Positions 1 to 14,274 of a stretch of DNA of 64,000 bases are shown one piece after another. The notes beneath the pieces are model-generated. The model worked only from the letters and a program-made list of their open reading frames with translations, was not told the DNA's origin and made no database searches. The stretch's first letter is position 1, and each line of letters starts with the position of its first letter. Origin of the DNA: Petunia secreta (Eukaryota; Streptophyta; Magnoliopsida; Solanales; Solanaceae); contig JARKIP010000010.1 of assembly GCA_029990175.1 (NCBI GenBank), positions 46,618,001-46,682,000 of the forward strand. Reading direction: 5' to 3'. The translations under genes were made by a program, and so were the position numbers.

Positions 1-1200
1 CCCTACACCCATTTTTTTACATTACACACCAGCCGCGGCACCCTCAAAGAGAACACTATCAACCATCTCCCTCACCAAAAAATCAGAACATTCACCCTCC
101 TCACATCGTCTCCCTCACAACTTCACATCGCATCATCGTCACAACCACACACACGAAACCAAAACCAGTGGGAACAGGATCTGGAAAGTTCATTTCGTGA
201 ATTAAAAATCTTAAAAGGAACTCGCACACACCCACATGTTTATGCCGTGAATTGATAATCTTAAAAGGTCGGGAGATGGAAGAGAGGGAGGCAGCGCCGT
301 GGTGGAACCACCATCACCACCACCACCACCGGCGACAACATCATTTGTCAAAAGGGCACCACCACGACTGAGTAGCAGTGACGCCGGAATTTTCCACCGG
401 AAAATCTCCTGGTGTCGCTCCTCTGCCCTACACGACTGTTGTTACGATCATATCGTTGTCGCCTCAATTTGGTTTCTGATTACCCATTTATGTCAGGGAT
501 TCGTTCATGATTCGGGGTCTAACTGTTATTTTTTTTTAAAGAAACGAATTTTGATTCGTTATTTCTGAGGCTAACGCTGTGTTTATGTAAGTGTTTGGTT
601 CAATTTTCTCAACGAATGGCGAGATTGATTCTGAATTATGACTGCTTCTTCGTTGAGGTCTTGTTTTGGCAGGGAATGTGGTTCCAGACTTTGCCCTCAC
701 TTTGCTCAATCCATTGGTGTTGGAGATTGCTCCGACCCCTTTTAGACTTGAGTGGTTCTTTTGATTTGCTTATTTTCGCTCTCCTGTTGACTTGCTATAT
801 TTATTGCTGATTATTGTCTTTGCAGTGTTTCTAGGCATTGGTTGTGCTCGATGGTGTACTGATTTGGATCATTACTTGGTTGAATTTTTCCTACGCTCAT
901 ACGAGCTTTGAGGCACTTACACTGGCCATTGACAGATGTTTCACTATCTTGGTTTCAAACCAAATGTTACAGTGCCTATTTGGACAATGAAAATAATCAA
1001 ATAATTGATTTGAGGCTTATGGACTGATATTGAATTGATACTACACTGGCCAATGAAAAATACATATACACGTATTGAGACCTACACAAGGAATTGACGG
1101 ATAATGAATTGACGGATTTTGAACATGATACTACACTTAAACCGTCCCGTTCCCGTGTCCCTAAAGCAAAAGGCGATGATGAATGTATGAAATTAATGCA
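1..1200. other. Unassigned leader region, no confident gene
   Basis: The first 300 bases are C/A-rich and look like an untranslated leader or promoter, unlike the AT-rich DNA further on. A 12-base motif ending in ttaaaagg occurs twice, 50 bp apart (207-218 and 257-268). An ATG at 276 opens a 31-codon frame with a run of seven histidines, stopping at 371. No domain is recognisable and I see no splice structure that extends it. It could be the 5' end of a gene cut off by the repeat that follows, or the inside of an old retroelement. Confidence 0.3.
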
Positions 1201-1209
1201 AAGCAAGTC

Positions 1210-2282
<1,073 letters not shown>

Positions 2283-3150
2283 TGTACTACTCCTCAAGCC
2301 TCTCGTACAACATTAACAGCTTCCAACTAATTCCCCTTGTATCAGTCAGAGGTGTGATTGAGTTTTGAAGTGAGTATTAAACTGATTTTATGATTTCTAT
2401 TTAAAAATTGAAGAGAAAGAAAACATAAATCCAATTCTATGCGTTCTAATTTTTTATTTTTATTTGTATAAATGTCTAGAGTCACAATATTATCAGGTAA
2501 AATATACTAACCACGATAACTATCAAGGTATGTGATAAAATCAAGACTTAGAAATGGTCCCGGTATGGAGTGCTCTCATTCAATAGGTTTTATACGGTAC
2601 AAATTCGAATTAATTAGGTAATGAGTATTAGGAAAGAGAAGGGATGCAAATCCTTCACCTCTTTGACCAGGGAAAGAAGAGAAACTCACCAAAATTCATT
2701 ACCTAAGTTCATCTGAATACGTTACCTACTTATTGTGTTGGTTGGTTAAGAGTGCTTTTTGTCTATGTTTTTCATTGGAATCATAGTTTCTCTTGTTTTT
2801 TGTTGTAATAAAACGCCCTACATTATCAATTTTTGACGTAACTAAATACTAGAAAATATATGATTTTAAGTACTCCTAGGAATATACTTTGAATCGAAAT
2901 CATAATTCAAATACAAAGGCGAAGCAATATAATAAAAGACAATACTTGATGTCTCAAAATGTGCCATAAAATAGAAGATAAAGAGATCCTACTAAAAAAA
3001 ATTATCATAAAGCTTATTTTAAGCAGCTTATAAGTCAAAAATGGATTGTCTAATTTCTTCTTTGAGCATATAAGGGCTTATGAGCCCATAAATTTTTGAG
3101 TTAGCAAACGTTTACTAATTTATTAAGGAATTTTTACATAAAAGTATAAG
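2283..3150. other. AT-rich intergenic DNA with a palindromic MITE-like patch
   Basis: No gene is visible. Around 3008-3110 there is a cttattttaagcagcttata block followed by gcttatgagcccataa. This resembles the inner part of the MITE at 34244-34401 and is probably a decayed relative. Confidence 0.35.
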
Positions 3151-4480
3151 TTTTAGAGGTTATTTACAATACATAGCAATATTTTAGCAAAATTACGCAT
3201 TATAGAGGAAATGAAAAGTTAATTACCAAACATAGCAAAAACATAGCAATATTTTCCCATAACATAGCAAACTGGTGCATTCTTCCTCCTATTTCCCCCA
3301 ATATCACTTTGCTCCACCCATTTTCCTATATTTTACTTTTCCTCCCACCATTTCTCCCAATTTCACTTTACTCCTCTCATTTCCCCCAATTTCACTTTTC
3401 CTCATCCCAACCTCACTGTATCTCATTGTATCTCACTGTATCTCGATGTTTCTCAACTAACAACCACCTCGTATCTCGTTGTATCTTTTCATATCTCACT
3501 GTATCTGCATTGTTCTACACCGTATCTAACTTTTTCTAGACTGTATCTAGCTGTTTTTAGCTGTATGCATTTGTTTCATCCCGTTTTAGCATTTGTTTCA
3601 TCCCGTTTGTGCGTTATTTCTCACTGTTTCTAAACTATTTCACTTTTTTTGCGTTGTTTCACATTAATTTTTATATTTTGTTTTGGATTTTTTCACTAGC
3701 TATTTCAGACTGTTTCAGCGCTGTATCTCACTGTTTCTGCACTAATTTTGCTCCGTATCAAACTGTATCTCTCTATATCTACGTTGTTTCAGCACTGTTT
3801 CAGATTGTTTCAGCATCGTTTCAGGTAGTTTTGCACCGTATCTAACTATTTCTAGACTGTATCTAGCTGCTTCTAGACTGTTTTAGCATTTGTTTCATTT
3901 CGTTTGTGCATTGTTTCTCACTATTTATAAACTATTTCACCTTTTTTGCATTGCTTCACATTATTTTTTACATTTTGTTTTGAACTTTTTCACTAGCGGT
4001 TTCAGACTATTTCAGCGATGTATCTCATTGTATTTGCACTATATTTGCTCCGTATCAAAGTGTATCTACGCTGTTTCAGCACTGTTTCAGATTGTTTCAG
4101 CACCATTTTAGGTTGTTTTGCACCGTATATAACTATTTTTAGATTTTATCTAGCTATTTCTAGATTGTTTCAGCATTGTTTCATCTTGTTTCTCATTGTT
4201 TCTAAGTTATTTCTCCTTTTTTGCGTTGTTTCACATTATTTTTTGCATTTTTTTCAGACTTTTTTACTAGCTGTTTTAGATTGTTTCAGCGTTGTATCTG
4301 CACTATTTTTGCTCTGTATCTAACTGTTTCTGCACCATTTCAGGTTGTGTTCAGCACTATATCTAACTGTTTCTGTACCATTTCAGGTTGTTACAGCACT
4401 ATATCTAACTGTTTCTGCACCGTTTCAGATTATTTCAGCATTATTTCAGACTGTTTCAGCTATGAGTGATGTTAATTAAA
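3151..4480. repeat. T/C-rich tandem array, about 290-bp units, possibly in a transposon
   Basis: From about 3560 the sequence repeats three times with unit starts near 3587, 3886 and 4171 (steps of about 299 and 285 bp). Each unit holds a gcatttgtttcat opening, a gttgtttcacatta block, a tttcactagct block and short gtttcag/gtatct motifs about 10-12 bp apart, so there is a second, shorter period inside the unit. The left edge (ttttagaggttatttaca at 3151) resembles the termini of the satellite-bearing family at 23477, 34188 and 57304. Frames read through it are low-complexity Phe/Ser/Cys strings and not genes. Confidence 0.7.
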
Positions 4481-7400
4481 AGTCTACAACAGTTGTTACC
4501 AAAAAATTAAGGAAATTATAAATGAAATCTCGTAAAATTTAATTACATCTGGACATTAGCATTTGGCCAGGTGTAAATTTGGCCAGGTGTAAATTGTATG
4601 AGAAACTCCTGAAGAATATGTTTAACTATTGAATAGCCTGACTTTCAAATGGTTAAACATAATTTCCTTGAAAGTAACTTCATATGATATAATGGTGAAT
4701 GGTTAGCCTCTGATTTTCATTAATAGTCACACGTTGAAAAGATAGTACAATTTAAAATTGTCTTACTAATATTTACAGTGTATTCAGTGTGTTGTTGTAT
4801 CAGATGGTGTTATTGTCATTATAGGAATGAATGCTTTTTCTTCAGCTGTATCTCCCAGCCGTAGATTGAATAGCCTGACTTTCAAATGTTTCTAAGGATA
4901 AAGCTTGAATGTTAATGGGCGATCATAATATATAAAATGTATTATATCATCACCACAAAAAAACTTATTTAATCAAGCTTCTTATTTTATAAGTACTTCA
5001 ACTAATTCAACAGATCCATTAACTTTACAAATTGTTTCCTTAACTATGAGAATAACCTATAAAGAATAAAAAAGTCGCTTCAAGAGAACTTGAGTAGAAG
5101 AATGCTCGCCAAACCAAAGACATGAACAACGTCATCTAGATTATCATTTCCTTCCCTTTCAATTACCTAATTAAAAGAAAAGAAAATGAAAAAGAACCAC
5201 ATCAATATTATCAATATAATAATTAGAGTTAATATGCATCAATATTCGGATAAAACATAACCATTATAAAGATTGTGAGATATTTGCCTACGTACACATG
5301 TATGCACAACCAAATTGCCTGTTTTATTAGACTCAGCAAAATGCTTGTTAACTCCGAATACAAAATTTATCAAATTGGTAATAGATATGTAAAAGTAACT
5401 ATAATAATTCATAAAAAAATGACTAACTTGGCAGAATAAAGTGTCATATATTATTCGGCATGATGTCTAACTTTTCCAAGCTAAAGTATTTACTCATGAT
5501 TGTTTGTAACTTTCCCCCAATCATGCATCAAAAACTTCATGTTGGAAGATAGTAGATGAAGTATCAAGTTTTTTCAACTTCAAAATAGACTTGTGGAAGT
5601 CCCAAGGTAGACCAAATAGAAATTTTAAAACATAACTGAACCTTATACCAGCACATAGACACCATATTTTCGACACTTCCATATAACGATTAGCGTAAAG
5701 TAAATCATCCAATCTTCCTTAAACAAAATCTAGATAAACATATTTACTCCTTTTTACAACAATTAGCCTAAATCTTCCTTTAGCAAATTCCGAAACATAT
5801 TTACGACGTGCTCATTCCAAAACTTATCCACAATCATCAAGTATTTATGGAGGAGGCAACAGTAGAAGTAAAACTTTACCCTATAAACACCAAAAGAGAA
5901 ATATGTTATTTGTACTATTTTTAGCTTTTCTAAATATATCACAAGATTCAGGTATAAAATTTGTGTTACTAATACAACAGTTAGATTCCCCTGCATAATA
6001 CTCTACAATAAAAATAAATTTAAGCATCAATAGTATTTGAAAAACAAATGTTTGAATGTTGAAGCTATGTCAACTTTTCTAGTGACAAAATCTGTCAATA
6101 GATCATAAGAGAGAACAATAACCTTAAAATATATATTTCTTTCATCAAAGCATCTGCCGAAACATCAAGAAGTGCTTCATATATTGATGGTAAATATTAG
6201 AATAAATTCAGAAAAATAGTTGGAAAATAATAGAAGCAATATACCTTCTTCTTGCTAAATGGTTCTTATTTTGCTTCGTTGCAAATTACCTTTCCACCAT
6301 TTACTTCCACAATCCTGGTTCCTGCCTTCACTTATCTCACCATGAATCCAAAATATTGAGTTTAATTTGTTATCAAGTTCTAGAAGTCATACCTATGAAA
6401 CCAAAACTATATATATTGTTGGTTTATAAGAGGTCAAATTCGAAAAATCCAAGAATTATAAACGCCACATTCAATAAAGCTAATCATAACAGAACTGTAC
6501 TATGGTATTATAGTGCATCTTTATGTAAAGAAATATGCCTTCGTATTGCATGTTTTAGGCTTCAAAAGAAAGTAATAGCATAAACTCTATTTTTTTGCCA
6601 TGTTCTTTTCAATGACTATGTCATTTGCATCGACACCATCTTCATTCCTTAAGGTAGAGTAATCTGAATGCAATATCACTTAAATACTACAACATATCAC
6701 TTATATCACTGAAGTAAATGCACGAATTCCCACATGTCCCTTGATTGCATTAGTGTTCCATTGCAGAGGAAGCAACAAACAAAGTGTTGGAATCAATTGC
6801 CATTTGCTTAGGCCATCTGTGTGAAAAATCATGAATCAACAACTTTATGAAACCTTTTAAATGCGGTATATGTACTCCTTCTTTTAGCAATTTCTTCTCA
6901 AGACTTTCTTCTTTCATAACTATTTATTTTTCCTACTTGAGCAGTTTTCGCTGCACTTAAAATATACTCGTTTGTACTATTTCTAAGAAGTTCCTAGAGA
7001 AGATTCAATACTCTACTGTTAGCTTTTAAGGATATGAAAAATTAACATCATCCCATACTTTCCATGATTATATTAGCAAATACATATTGATTCAATACCT
7101 GATATATTTAAATAGCAAAGGTCGGCAATCTATCTCTCCAATTTTACTCCAGGCTTAGCTTTGCCACTTGACCTCCTAAACCTGATAATGTAAAACTTAT
7201 CATTATCTGTATAATAAACACATACCTTAGATTACTTTGAAAAAAAAATTGTTCGGATATCACTTTCAACTATTCTTTGTACACCAGTTTCACATGCAAC
7301 AAGAGTTCTCTCAAGAGATGATCTTTCTTCTGTGGATCTTTAGGCTTATTGTTGAGAAGCTCTTGTCTGTTATCACAAAACCAATTAAGAGTTTCCTGGG

Positions 7401-8880
7401 AAGCAATACATTGCTACAACTTTTCAAAACAACCTTCACACTCACAGCTAAGCATCGAAAAAATTACAGATTAAGCAAATCTTCAAAAGAGAACACTTAA
7501 CAAAATGGAAACTTATGCATAGAAACTACATGACAATGATAGGCATCTGTTAAGTGAAACTTATGCAAAGTAACTACATGACAATGATAGGCATAAGAAG
7601 CGAATTCTTCTCAAGCATAATTATCTTTTAAAGATCAAATAATGGCAAGAACAATGAATCTTGATTGACATTTAGTGCTATATTGATTGAAAAGACATCA
7701 AATTGTACTAATAAATTATTAAATCTTTATGGAAAGATCTTTAGTTCTAGCAATGAGACGAAAATATTTAGGATTAAGGAATGCTGGAAAAGTACTGCTA
7801 CTGTCGATTGATTGTTAACAAAACGATTAGTTGGCAATGTTAGATTCGGATGAAGTCACATGCTAAAGATCTTCATACCAACAGTGGTAGTGATACTACC
7901 TTTATGATTAATATTACAGCTATCTTAACATATAGTACTATAATTTTTCTTATACCAAAATGTGCAAGTGAAAAACTTCATCCTCAACTATACGTTCTCC
8001 AGTTACTTTCCCCTTATAATTAGTAAAGAGGAGCTAACCAAAAGTTAATGCTGATAAACAACAGTAATCTAGAAAATGTAATTAATCACTGGTGAAAAAT
8101 GTTGTTATACCTCATAAGACACCTAGTAACATGCCTTAAGCTAAGCAAGAAAACAGAGAACTAAAATTCAAGAAGTATTAAAACAATGACGCTAATTTAA
8201 GAACACAAGAGCACCCTTTGGGCTCATGAGACATAGAGAACTAATAATATACCTGAACATTGAAACTTTCTTCCTTCATGGTGTAAGTTACCATGAAATG
8301 GTAGAATACATCACTTGAATATTTCAAAACTTCTAGATCTGCTTTAAAACATATAAAAGAAAAAAGATACTTATATTTATAGTGTTCAATAACAAAGAAA
8401 CGAAAAAGACGATAAAGAAAATATGGGGAGGAAAAAACGTATGACATTTGCAATTCCTTCATCTTCCATGAGAATATAAGGCTTTTCTCCATGAATTTGT
8501 GACGTTGTGGCTATCAAATTGGGAAGAAAGCAATTCTCGATATGAGATAAACTTCTCTTAGTGGTTGAAACCGCAAAAGACGTGTTGTGGTTAATTATCC
8601 AACGTGGGACTTCAAGGCAGTTTTTATGCTTTTTAAATTTTCGTAGTTATACCAATTTGTGTGCCAAATTAGCCACGATAGTTATCTCATTTTTAATTTA
8701 TATTTTTGATAATTTTTTACAATTGTCAGGTCAACCACCGAACTAATCTGTCTAGTTTTTTGTCTCTTTATTATTTATCTTTTTTTTCCACTTTTTATTT
8801 TCAATTAAAAAGTAACTAACATTTTAAATTTGAAAAACTAAAATTGTTTAAAAAATGGTTATATTCTAACTAAAATTCAA
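4481..8880. other. 4.4 kb of AT-rich DNA without recognised genes
   Basis: I find no domain, RNA gene or splice-consistent gene here. Open frames are short and of atypical composition. Two small duplications stand out: a 24-base direct repeat at 4628-4651 and 4864-4887, and a tandem duplication of about 49 bp at roughly 7507-7547 and 7556-7594. The rest may be ancient transposon sequence or gene fragments too decayed to name. Confidence 0.5.
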
Positions 8881-9708
8881 ATAGTAACTACTTTGTCCTA
8901 AAAAATTGCACATGGCTTTTTCTTGACATGCCACTTGGCTAAACATGGTTGGCTACAACACTCCTTTTAATATATATATATAGATTATTATAAATAAAAT
9001 ATTGTAAAAATATGTTAGAAAATATTGTTATGTACTGTAATTTATAAAATATTATTATTTTTGTGTAATATAGGGATGTAGATTTGTATAGATGCGTAAA
9101 AGCTTATAAGTCATTTTTACGTTCACCCAAACAGGCTTATAGACTCATAGAGAAAATAAATCCATCAGAAGTCTGAACATGACGAAAATTTAGAGGGGCA
9201 CAAGCAGTGACAACACGAAAGCAGTAACGGATTGTTGACCGGTCTCAGATAAAGATTCTCAAAATTTAAAACAAATTTGGTAGCTTACTTTTTGTACATT
9301 CTATAATATAACTTTTTATACCTGAACTAAATCAATTTGATTTATGACAAAATCTTTAACGTAATATAAAATGTGTCATAAGGTACATGACTGGTGAATA
9401 AACAATTATGCATAAGAGTGTGGCACCGTGGCTTTAGTTTATAACTACAGTAAGGAAGAACAAAGAAGGTTTGTTGAAAGCAGAAAAATACACAAAATAT
9501 TACTCTAAAATCAAAATGCTATGTTCTATCACCCACTACTATTCTTCAATATCTTAATCACGTTATTCAAGAAATACTGCAGTGTTTCTTTTGTCGTTAT
9601 GTACACTTGGTGGCCATTTAGCCATAGATTCCAAAAAATTATTTAAAAATAGATTTTTTGAAGTTGAGTTGATAAATTATATTTGGAAATGGCGGAAATG
9701 GTTGTTTG
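8881..9708. other. AT-rich spacer with a MITE end
   Basis: A short TA run lies near 8971-8982. At 9092-9135 the sequence agcttataagtcattttt ... cacccaaacagg matches, in the same orientation, the right-hand end of the MITE at 34244-34401. Its partner is not obvious nearby, although a related block lies at 3008-3110. No gene is seen. Confidence 0.4.
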
Positions 9709-10929
9709 CATCTAAACTTGTCCCAAATTATCATTTTACCATCTAATCTTTATGGGCACCCGCTTTCCCCCCTTAACAACTTTCAAATATAGCTTCCCTT
9801 TTAAAGCTGACGTGGTAAAATATTAAAAAAAAGTAAAATAAAAAAGAGAGTGAATCAAAATTAAAGCAAAAACAAAAACTAAAAAACAATAAAAAAAAAT
9901 AGAAAACAAAAACGTAAACATAAACTCTCCCTTTCCCCACCCCCTCTCATCTTTAACCATACTTCCCTCTTCTCCTCCTAGTTTCTAAACGCCATTCCCC
10001 ACCCCTTTTTGTCTCCTTCATTTATTTCTCCATTTCTAAGTATCCAATTTTACCACTGTAAGTCCTAACAAATATTCTATGATTGACTTTGAGAATTTTT
10101 ATACTCTACAACATAAAGAATTTAAATTGATGAAATTCTAGTTTCATGCTTTATAATTGACCAGTAGAAATTTTGGAGACCATAAATCATGAAGTCTATG
10201 ATTAGCAACAACCTTAATAAGAAGAATTTGTGGTTTTTGTAAACTTGTTGTCTGTTTTATGCTGATGGGTCTTGCTTATTGTCACTTATTGTCTTAATTT
10301 TCCAATGTTGCTGCTTCGCGAGAACAGATCGCCGGTTTCGGCGTGCTGACCCTTCTTTTTTTAACCTTTTATCTGCTTAATTGACTCAATTGAGATTTTG
10401 TGCTTTGAAAATTTTGGAGAGAAAGTTAGATTGTTTTGTGTCTGAAGCAGAGTATTGGATGGAAGAAAGATTGTTTTATTGCGGTTTACTTTCTTAGCTT
10501 TAAAAAAATAAAAAAATTGGACGGCGATAATGGTGGTGTTAAGGCAGTGGGGTTGTTGTTGTTGTTGTCGTACATGGTGGTGTTAAAACGGTGGGGTTGG
10601 ACTATTGTGGTGTTCAAAAAGAAAGGTTAGAAACTAAAAGAGAAAGGTTGGTGGTGGCAATGGAGTTTCATGGTGGTGGCAGCGGCTATGGTGGGTGTGG
10701 TGCTATGAAGAAGAAGAAAAAAAAAGCTAAAATGAGGTGGTTGTGATGTGTTAATAATGTGGCTTCCAAGTGTTAGCTTATGTGGCGCGAGTGTAATACA
10801 CTCCCCGCTGTGCAACTGGTCAAGAGTAAGTGAGAGGGGACATAATATCATTTGAAAGTTGTTAAGGGGGAAAAGCGGGTGCCCGTAAAGATTAGGTGGT
10901 AAAATGATAATTTGGGACAAGTTCAGATG
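9709..10929. mobile_element. 1.2-kb TIR transposon, probably non-autonomous MULE-like
   Basis: The ends form a long, nearly perfect inverted repeat of about 85 bp: catctaaacttgtcccaaat at 9709 reappears as its complement ending at 10929, continuing through the blocks gggcacccgctttccccc and ttaacaactttcaaat. No transposase is present. The interior holds a C/T-rich leader (9930-10010), a GTT-rich stretch near 10551-10570 and a GGTGG-rich part (10640-10700). It may be captured host sequence, as in Pack-MULEs. The flanks gttgtttgc (9701-9709) and gttgtgtgc (10932-10940) differ at one base and could be a 9-bp target duplication, although three extra bases sit beside the right copy. The superfamily is inferred. 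Confidence 0.75.
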
Positions 10930-11345
10930 GAGTTGTGTGCGGACATACATTCACTTGAAAAAAAGATGGAGTTTTGTAAGAGGAAAAAAACTCTTTTCGA
11001 AATAAAACTTAAAAAAGTGTTCTAAACCACTTTTTGATATTTCAAAAACTATTTTATAATTCATGAACAAACATATTTTTTAAAAACTAATTAAAAAAAA
11101 TGAAAAAGTTTGTATAGACAAACGGGTTATTGTGCCGATTATTGAATCTAAACCGGTTTGTAAGCCAGCGTTTGGACATAAATTGGGTAAAACTTTAAAA
11201 AACACGTTTTTAAAATTGAGATGAAAAATAATTTTTGTCAGTTGAAATTATGTTTGGACATGTATTTTATATGAAAAGAAATTGAAGTGTTCTGAGTAGA
11301 GAAAACTTCAAAAAAACTTAAAACTAGTTTAAACCACTACTTAAA
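10930..11345. other. AT-rich spacer with possible MITE remnant
   Basis: Around 11161-11340 the sequence reads taagccagcgtttggacata ... gtttggacatgtatttta, the style of a common Solanaceae MITE, but no clean terminal pair is visible. There is no gene. Confidence 0.35.
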
Positions 11346-11348
11346 ACT

Positions 11349-11490
11349 TAAAACACGACAACTGAGCGTTGCTCAAATGGTAAGCACCCTTCACCTATAT
11401 TCAAGAGGTTGTGTGTTTGAGTCACCGTAATAGTAAAAGTGGGAGGGCCATTATTTGTTCCGAGAAAGAGGAAGGGGTGGGGTTTAAAAA
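11349..11490 (+). mobile_element. tRNA-derived SINE fragment (SolS-like)
   Basis: The segment has RNA polymerase III promoter boxes of tRNA type: an A-box-like tgctcaaatgg near 11371 and a B-box-like gtttgagtc near 11416, spaced as in tRNAs. A SolS-like body (gtgggagggccatt) follows. I place it in the SolS group from the characteristic aaatggtaagcacc start. It appears 3' truncated or diverged. Confidence 0.6.
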
Positions 11491-11752
11491 AAAACTTAAA
11501 AAACTCATTTTCAAGAACGGCCTAAATACTGGTCACAACTTTTATGATCAAACAATATTTTCAAATATTTTTGAGAAAAAAAAAAGTCAAAATATCTCAC
11601 GGCCAACGGGTGCAAATTATAATTTATCTACATAGAGTCCAAATATAACATTTAGGAAAGAATACTATTCACCCCGGTCCATTCTAATTCTCTTTTTCCA
11701 ATTACTTCTTAAAATCTTTTGAATGGCTTACTATAAGGTCTTATAATTATAA

Positions 11753-12362
11753 GGGGTCATTTGGTTTGCACTAGCACTAATTTAATACCCTCATAAAGTT
11801 TTGATATTATTAATACATTGTTTAGTTTCCTCTTTGATAGTTGCACAAAATTTAGCATTATAATACCATGTTTGGTTGGTCTTTTCCTTTTCCACATAAA
11901 ACATAGCATTACTAATACAATGTTTGGTTCACAATTTCCTTTTCCGCATAGCTAATACCCGCATTATTAATGCGGGAATCCATGTACTCCATTATTTTTT
12001 CCGGGCAAGAAGGTGGTATTAATAATGCGGGTATTAATAATGCAGGTATTAAAATTTAAAATGACAAAATTAACCCTCATAATAGTAAGAATATTTTTAA
12101 ATTATATTTAAGGACTAACTAAATATTTTAAATTATAACATTGTATATTAATTTGTAATATATTAGTGATTCAAGAAATAATCCCTACGTTATAATATAT
12201 GCATAGCTAATACATATATTACTAATACCCACATTACTAATACCCGTATTACTAATACCGTATTATTAATACCCTCATTACTAATACACACATTGCTAAT
12301 ACTCGCATTACTAATACGTACATTGTTAATACCCGCGTAAACTCTATCTCAACCAAACGACC
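11753..12362. mobile_element. 0.6-kb MITE with TAATACC-rich interior
   Basis: The ends ggggtcatttggttt and aaccaaacgacc form a short inverted repeat (GGTCRTTTGGTT). The interior carries inverted and direct copies of taatacccgcattactaat, densest at 12220-12345, and the block tttggttcacaatttccttt related to an earlier one at 11870-11900. It has no coding capacity. The superfamily is not assigned and no clear target duplication is seen. Confidence 0.65.
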
Positions 12363-12832
12363 AGTAAAGGTAATAATTTAGTCAAATAGTCTCTTTGATA
12401 ACAATGATTAATTAAATTTTCTAATGTTCAGTGGGTGTCACATCGAAAAACACTTAAAATGAACCAAGAATATTTCTCTATATTGTTAATAACTTAATTA
12501 GTACTACCACATAATTTCTTAATTTCCTCCAGTAGTTTTCTGCACAACAAAGCACTCAGCTCTAGCACGCTTTCTCGTTTTCAGCTTTTTACAGCCATGC
12601 AGGCTACCTTTTCGTTCCATCATGGAGCCCACTACCCACTTCATGGTTGAAATTGGCTCCATCACATTACTCCCTAGGGTAGTACAAAGCAGATAGACTA
12701 GCTAAGGTTTTGCTCCATATAGTCCATAGCATGAACATTGAACATGGGACGCTTGAATGCATCACTCGCTTGAATACATCACTTCGTAAAAAAATAAAAT
12801 AATCAAATATCATCCCTATTTGCCACATTATA
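12363..12832. other. Unassigned spacer
   Basis: No gene, RNA or clear repeat is visible between the MITE and the copia element. Confidence 0.4.
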
Positions 12833-13201
12833 TGTTAGGAATTAAATACCGTAATCGGAGCAAATTTGCGTATCTGTCAACGTAATCAACACAGCGAAAG
12901 ATCGTTTGATGTTTGCCCCAAGTCAGACTTCGAATCATGAGAAACGAAGTGAAATTGCCACCAAACTAAATGCCCTACTTTTGTGTCTTTTAGGAAGAGA
13001 ACAACTAGAGAGATTGTTCTAAAATTTACTTTTTTTTCTTCTCTTATATGCAGAATAGAGTAGTTGAAAGAAAGAAAAAATAACTCCCCACTTCACTTAT
13101 TGGAGGAAGTATATGGGATGTGGTAACTCCTTTTAACCACAATCTCTTATCTCTCCTAACCAGGTCGGGTCAGCCCACTTAGAGCGACCCGTATTCCTAC
13201 A
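12833..13201 (-). repeat. Copia 3' LTR
   Basis: It begins tgttagga and ends tcctaca, the inverted ends of a copia LTR, and aligns along most of its length with the right-hand LTR, with scattered substitutions and small indels. It is the 3' LTR because the element runs on the minus strand. Confidence 0.9.
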
Positions 13202-14274
13202 TCTCCCACTTCGCTCATAGTGGGCTGGATCCACGACACATGAAAAAAATCATTCAGCCAAATAGTTCGTGCGACCTGCGAGCATTAATAAGAGCTATGC
13301 CTATTAAATGTACAATAGCTCCGTGTAGAAAATCAATCACATACGGAAAGGATTCACTACTAACATGAGGATCTTACTACTCGCAATACCCCAGGTATTA
13401 TATGCTACTCCAGTAGCTAGTTATCCGATCCCTCATCCTCGAACGAGGTGAACTCGAGTTCCTATTTAACTTTGTACCACAATTACACTTGAAATCCTTA
13501 TGGTAAGTGTAATGGTCGACCTGTGAATACAAATTAAATTATAAATTATTTTAATTGTCTTCCCTTTCTACTCGAATCTATTCATTCCAAATCAGCTGCT
13601 TTCCTAAACATGCACCACATTGCCGAATCACTCATGACTATTAGTAACATGCTAAAGTAGTAGCACAGATTGGTACTTCAAGAGACAATAAAAGTTCAAA
13701 GGATATTCCAATTAAAAATCATATTGATTTTTCTTAGGGTCTCACACAATGAAGAAGCAAGGATCCATTCTTCTATTACCCTGTTGGTCGATTATGCACA
13801 CGTGGTATGAAACACGTGTTACGGTGTTCTTGCCTAATTCGGCACGTGTGTCTCATTCTAAAATATATAAACGCTGTATAGATCTTGGCATAGACACTAC
13901 TAAATGTCTAACCCGAGTTTTCTTCAAACAATCCTCAATTCCAATCTTCTGAAAAATTCACATCTGGCTTGTGAAACAAGTCATTTAGGATATATGAATC
14001 CATAAGTCTGAACTCTTGTCAAGACCGACCATTTTAGTTAAACTACGCATGACCTTATACAATTAAGGTTCAATTAGGTCTCACCTCTGTACGTTTTTCG
14101 ATGTCAGAGGCGATCGCTCATGTGAGAGAGCCGATCCCATGACTTGTTCGACACACTAAACATGAACAGATTTCATCACATGCAAATAACAGAAATAGTA
14201 ATATATTGACGAACATAACATTCAAATTGTTTTACAATACATTAACATAGTCATATCCTACGCAAACCTAGAGC
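13202..14274 (-). other. Copia 3' non-coding region
   Basis: This stretch lies between the RNase H end and the 3' LTR and carries the purine tract beside the LTR. No coding sequence is recognised. Several stretches have the composition of an LTR-element 3' untranslated region. Confidence 0.5.

Noticed and set aside
276..371. 31-codon frame with seven consecutive histidines
   Set aside because: A CAC/CAT microsatellite-like run in a C/A-rich leader explains it; there is no domain and no downstream exon that extends it.
3275..4469. Several Phe/Ser/Cys-rich frames of 60-100 codons
   Set aside because: They follow the T/C-rich tandem repeat and change frame with it.
8881..9160. Helitron end
   Set aside because: I found no CTRR terminus with a preceding hairpin that I could defend.
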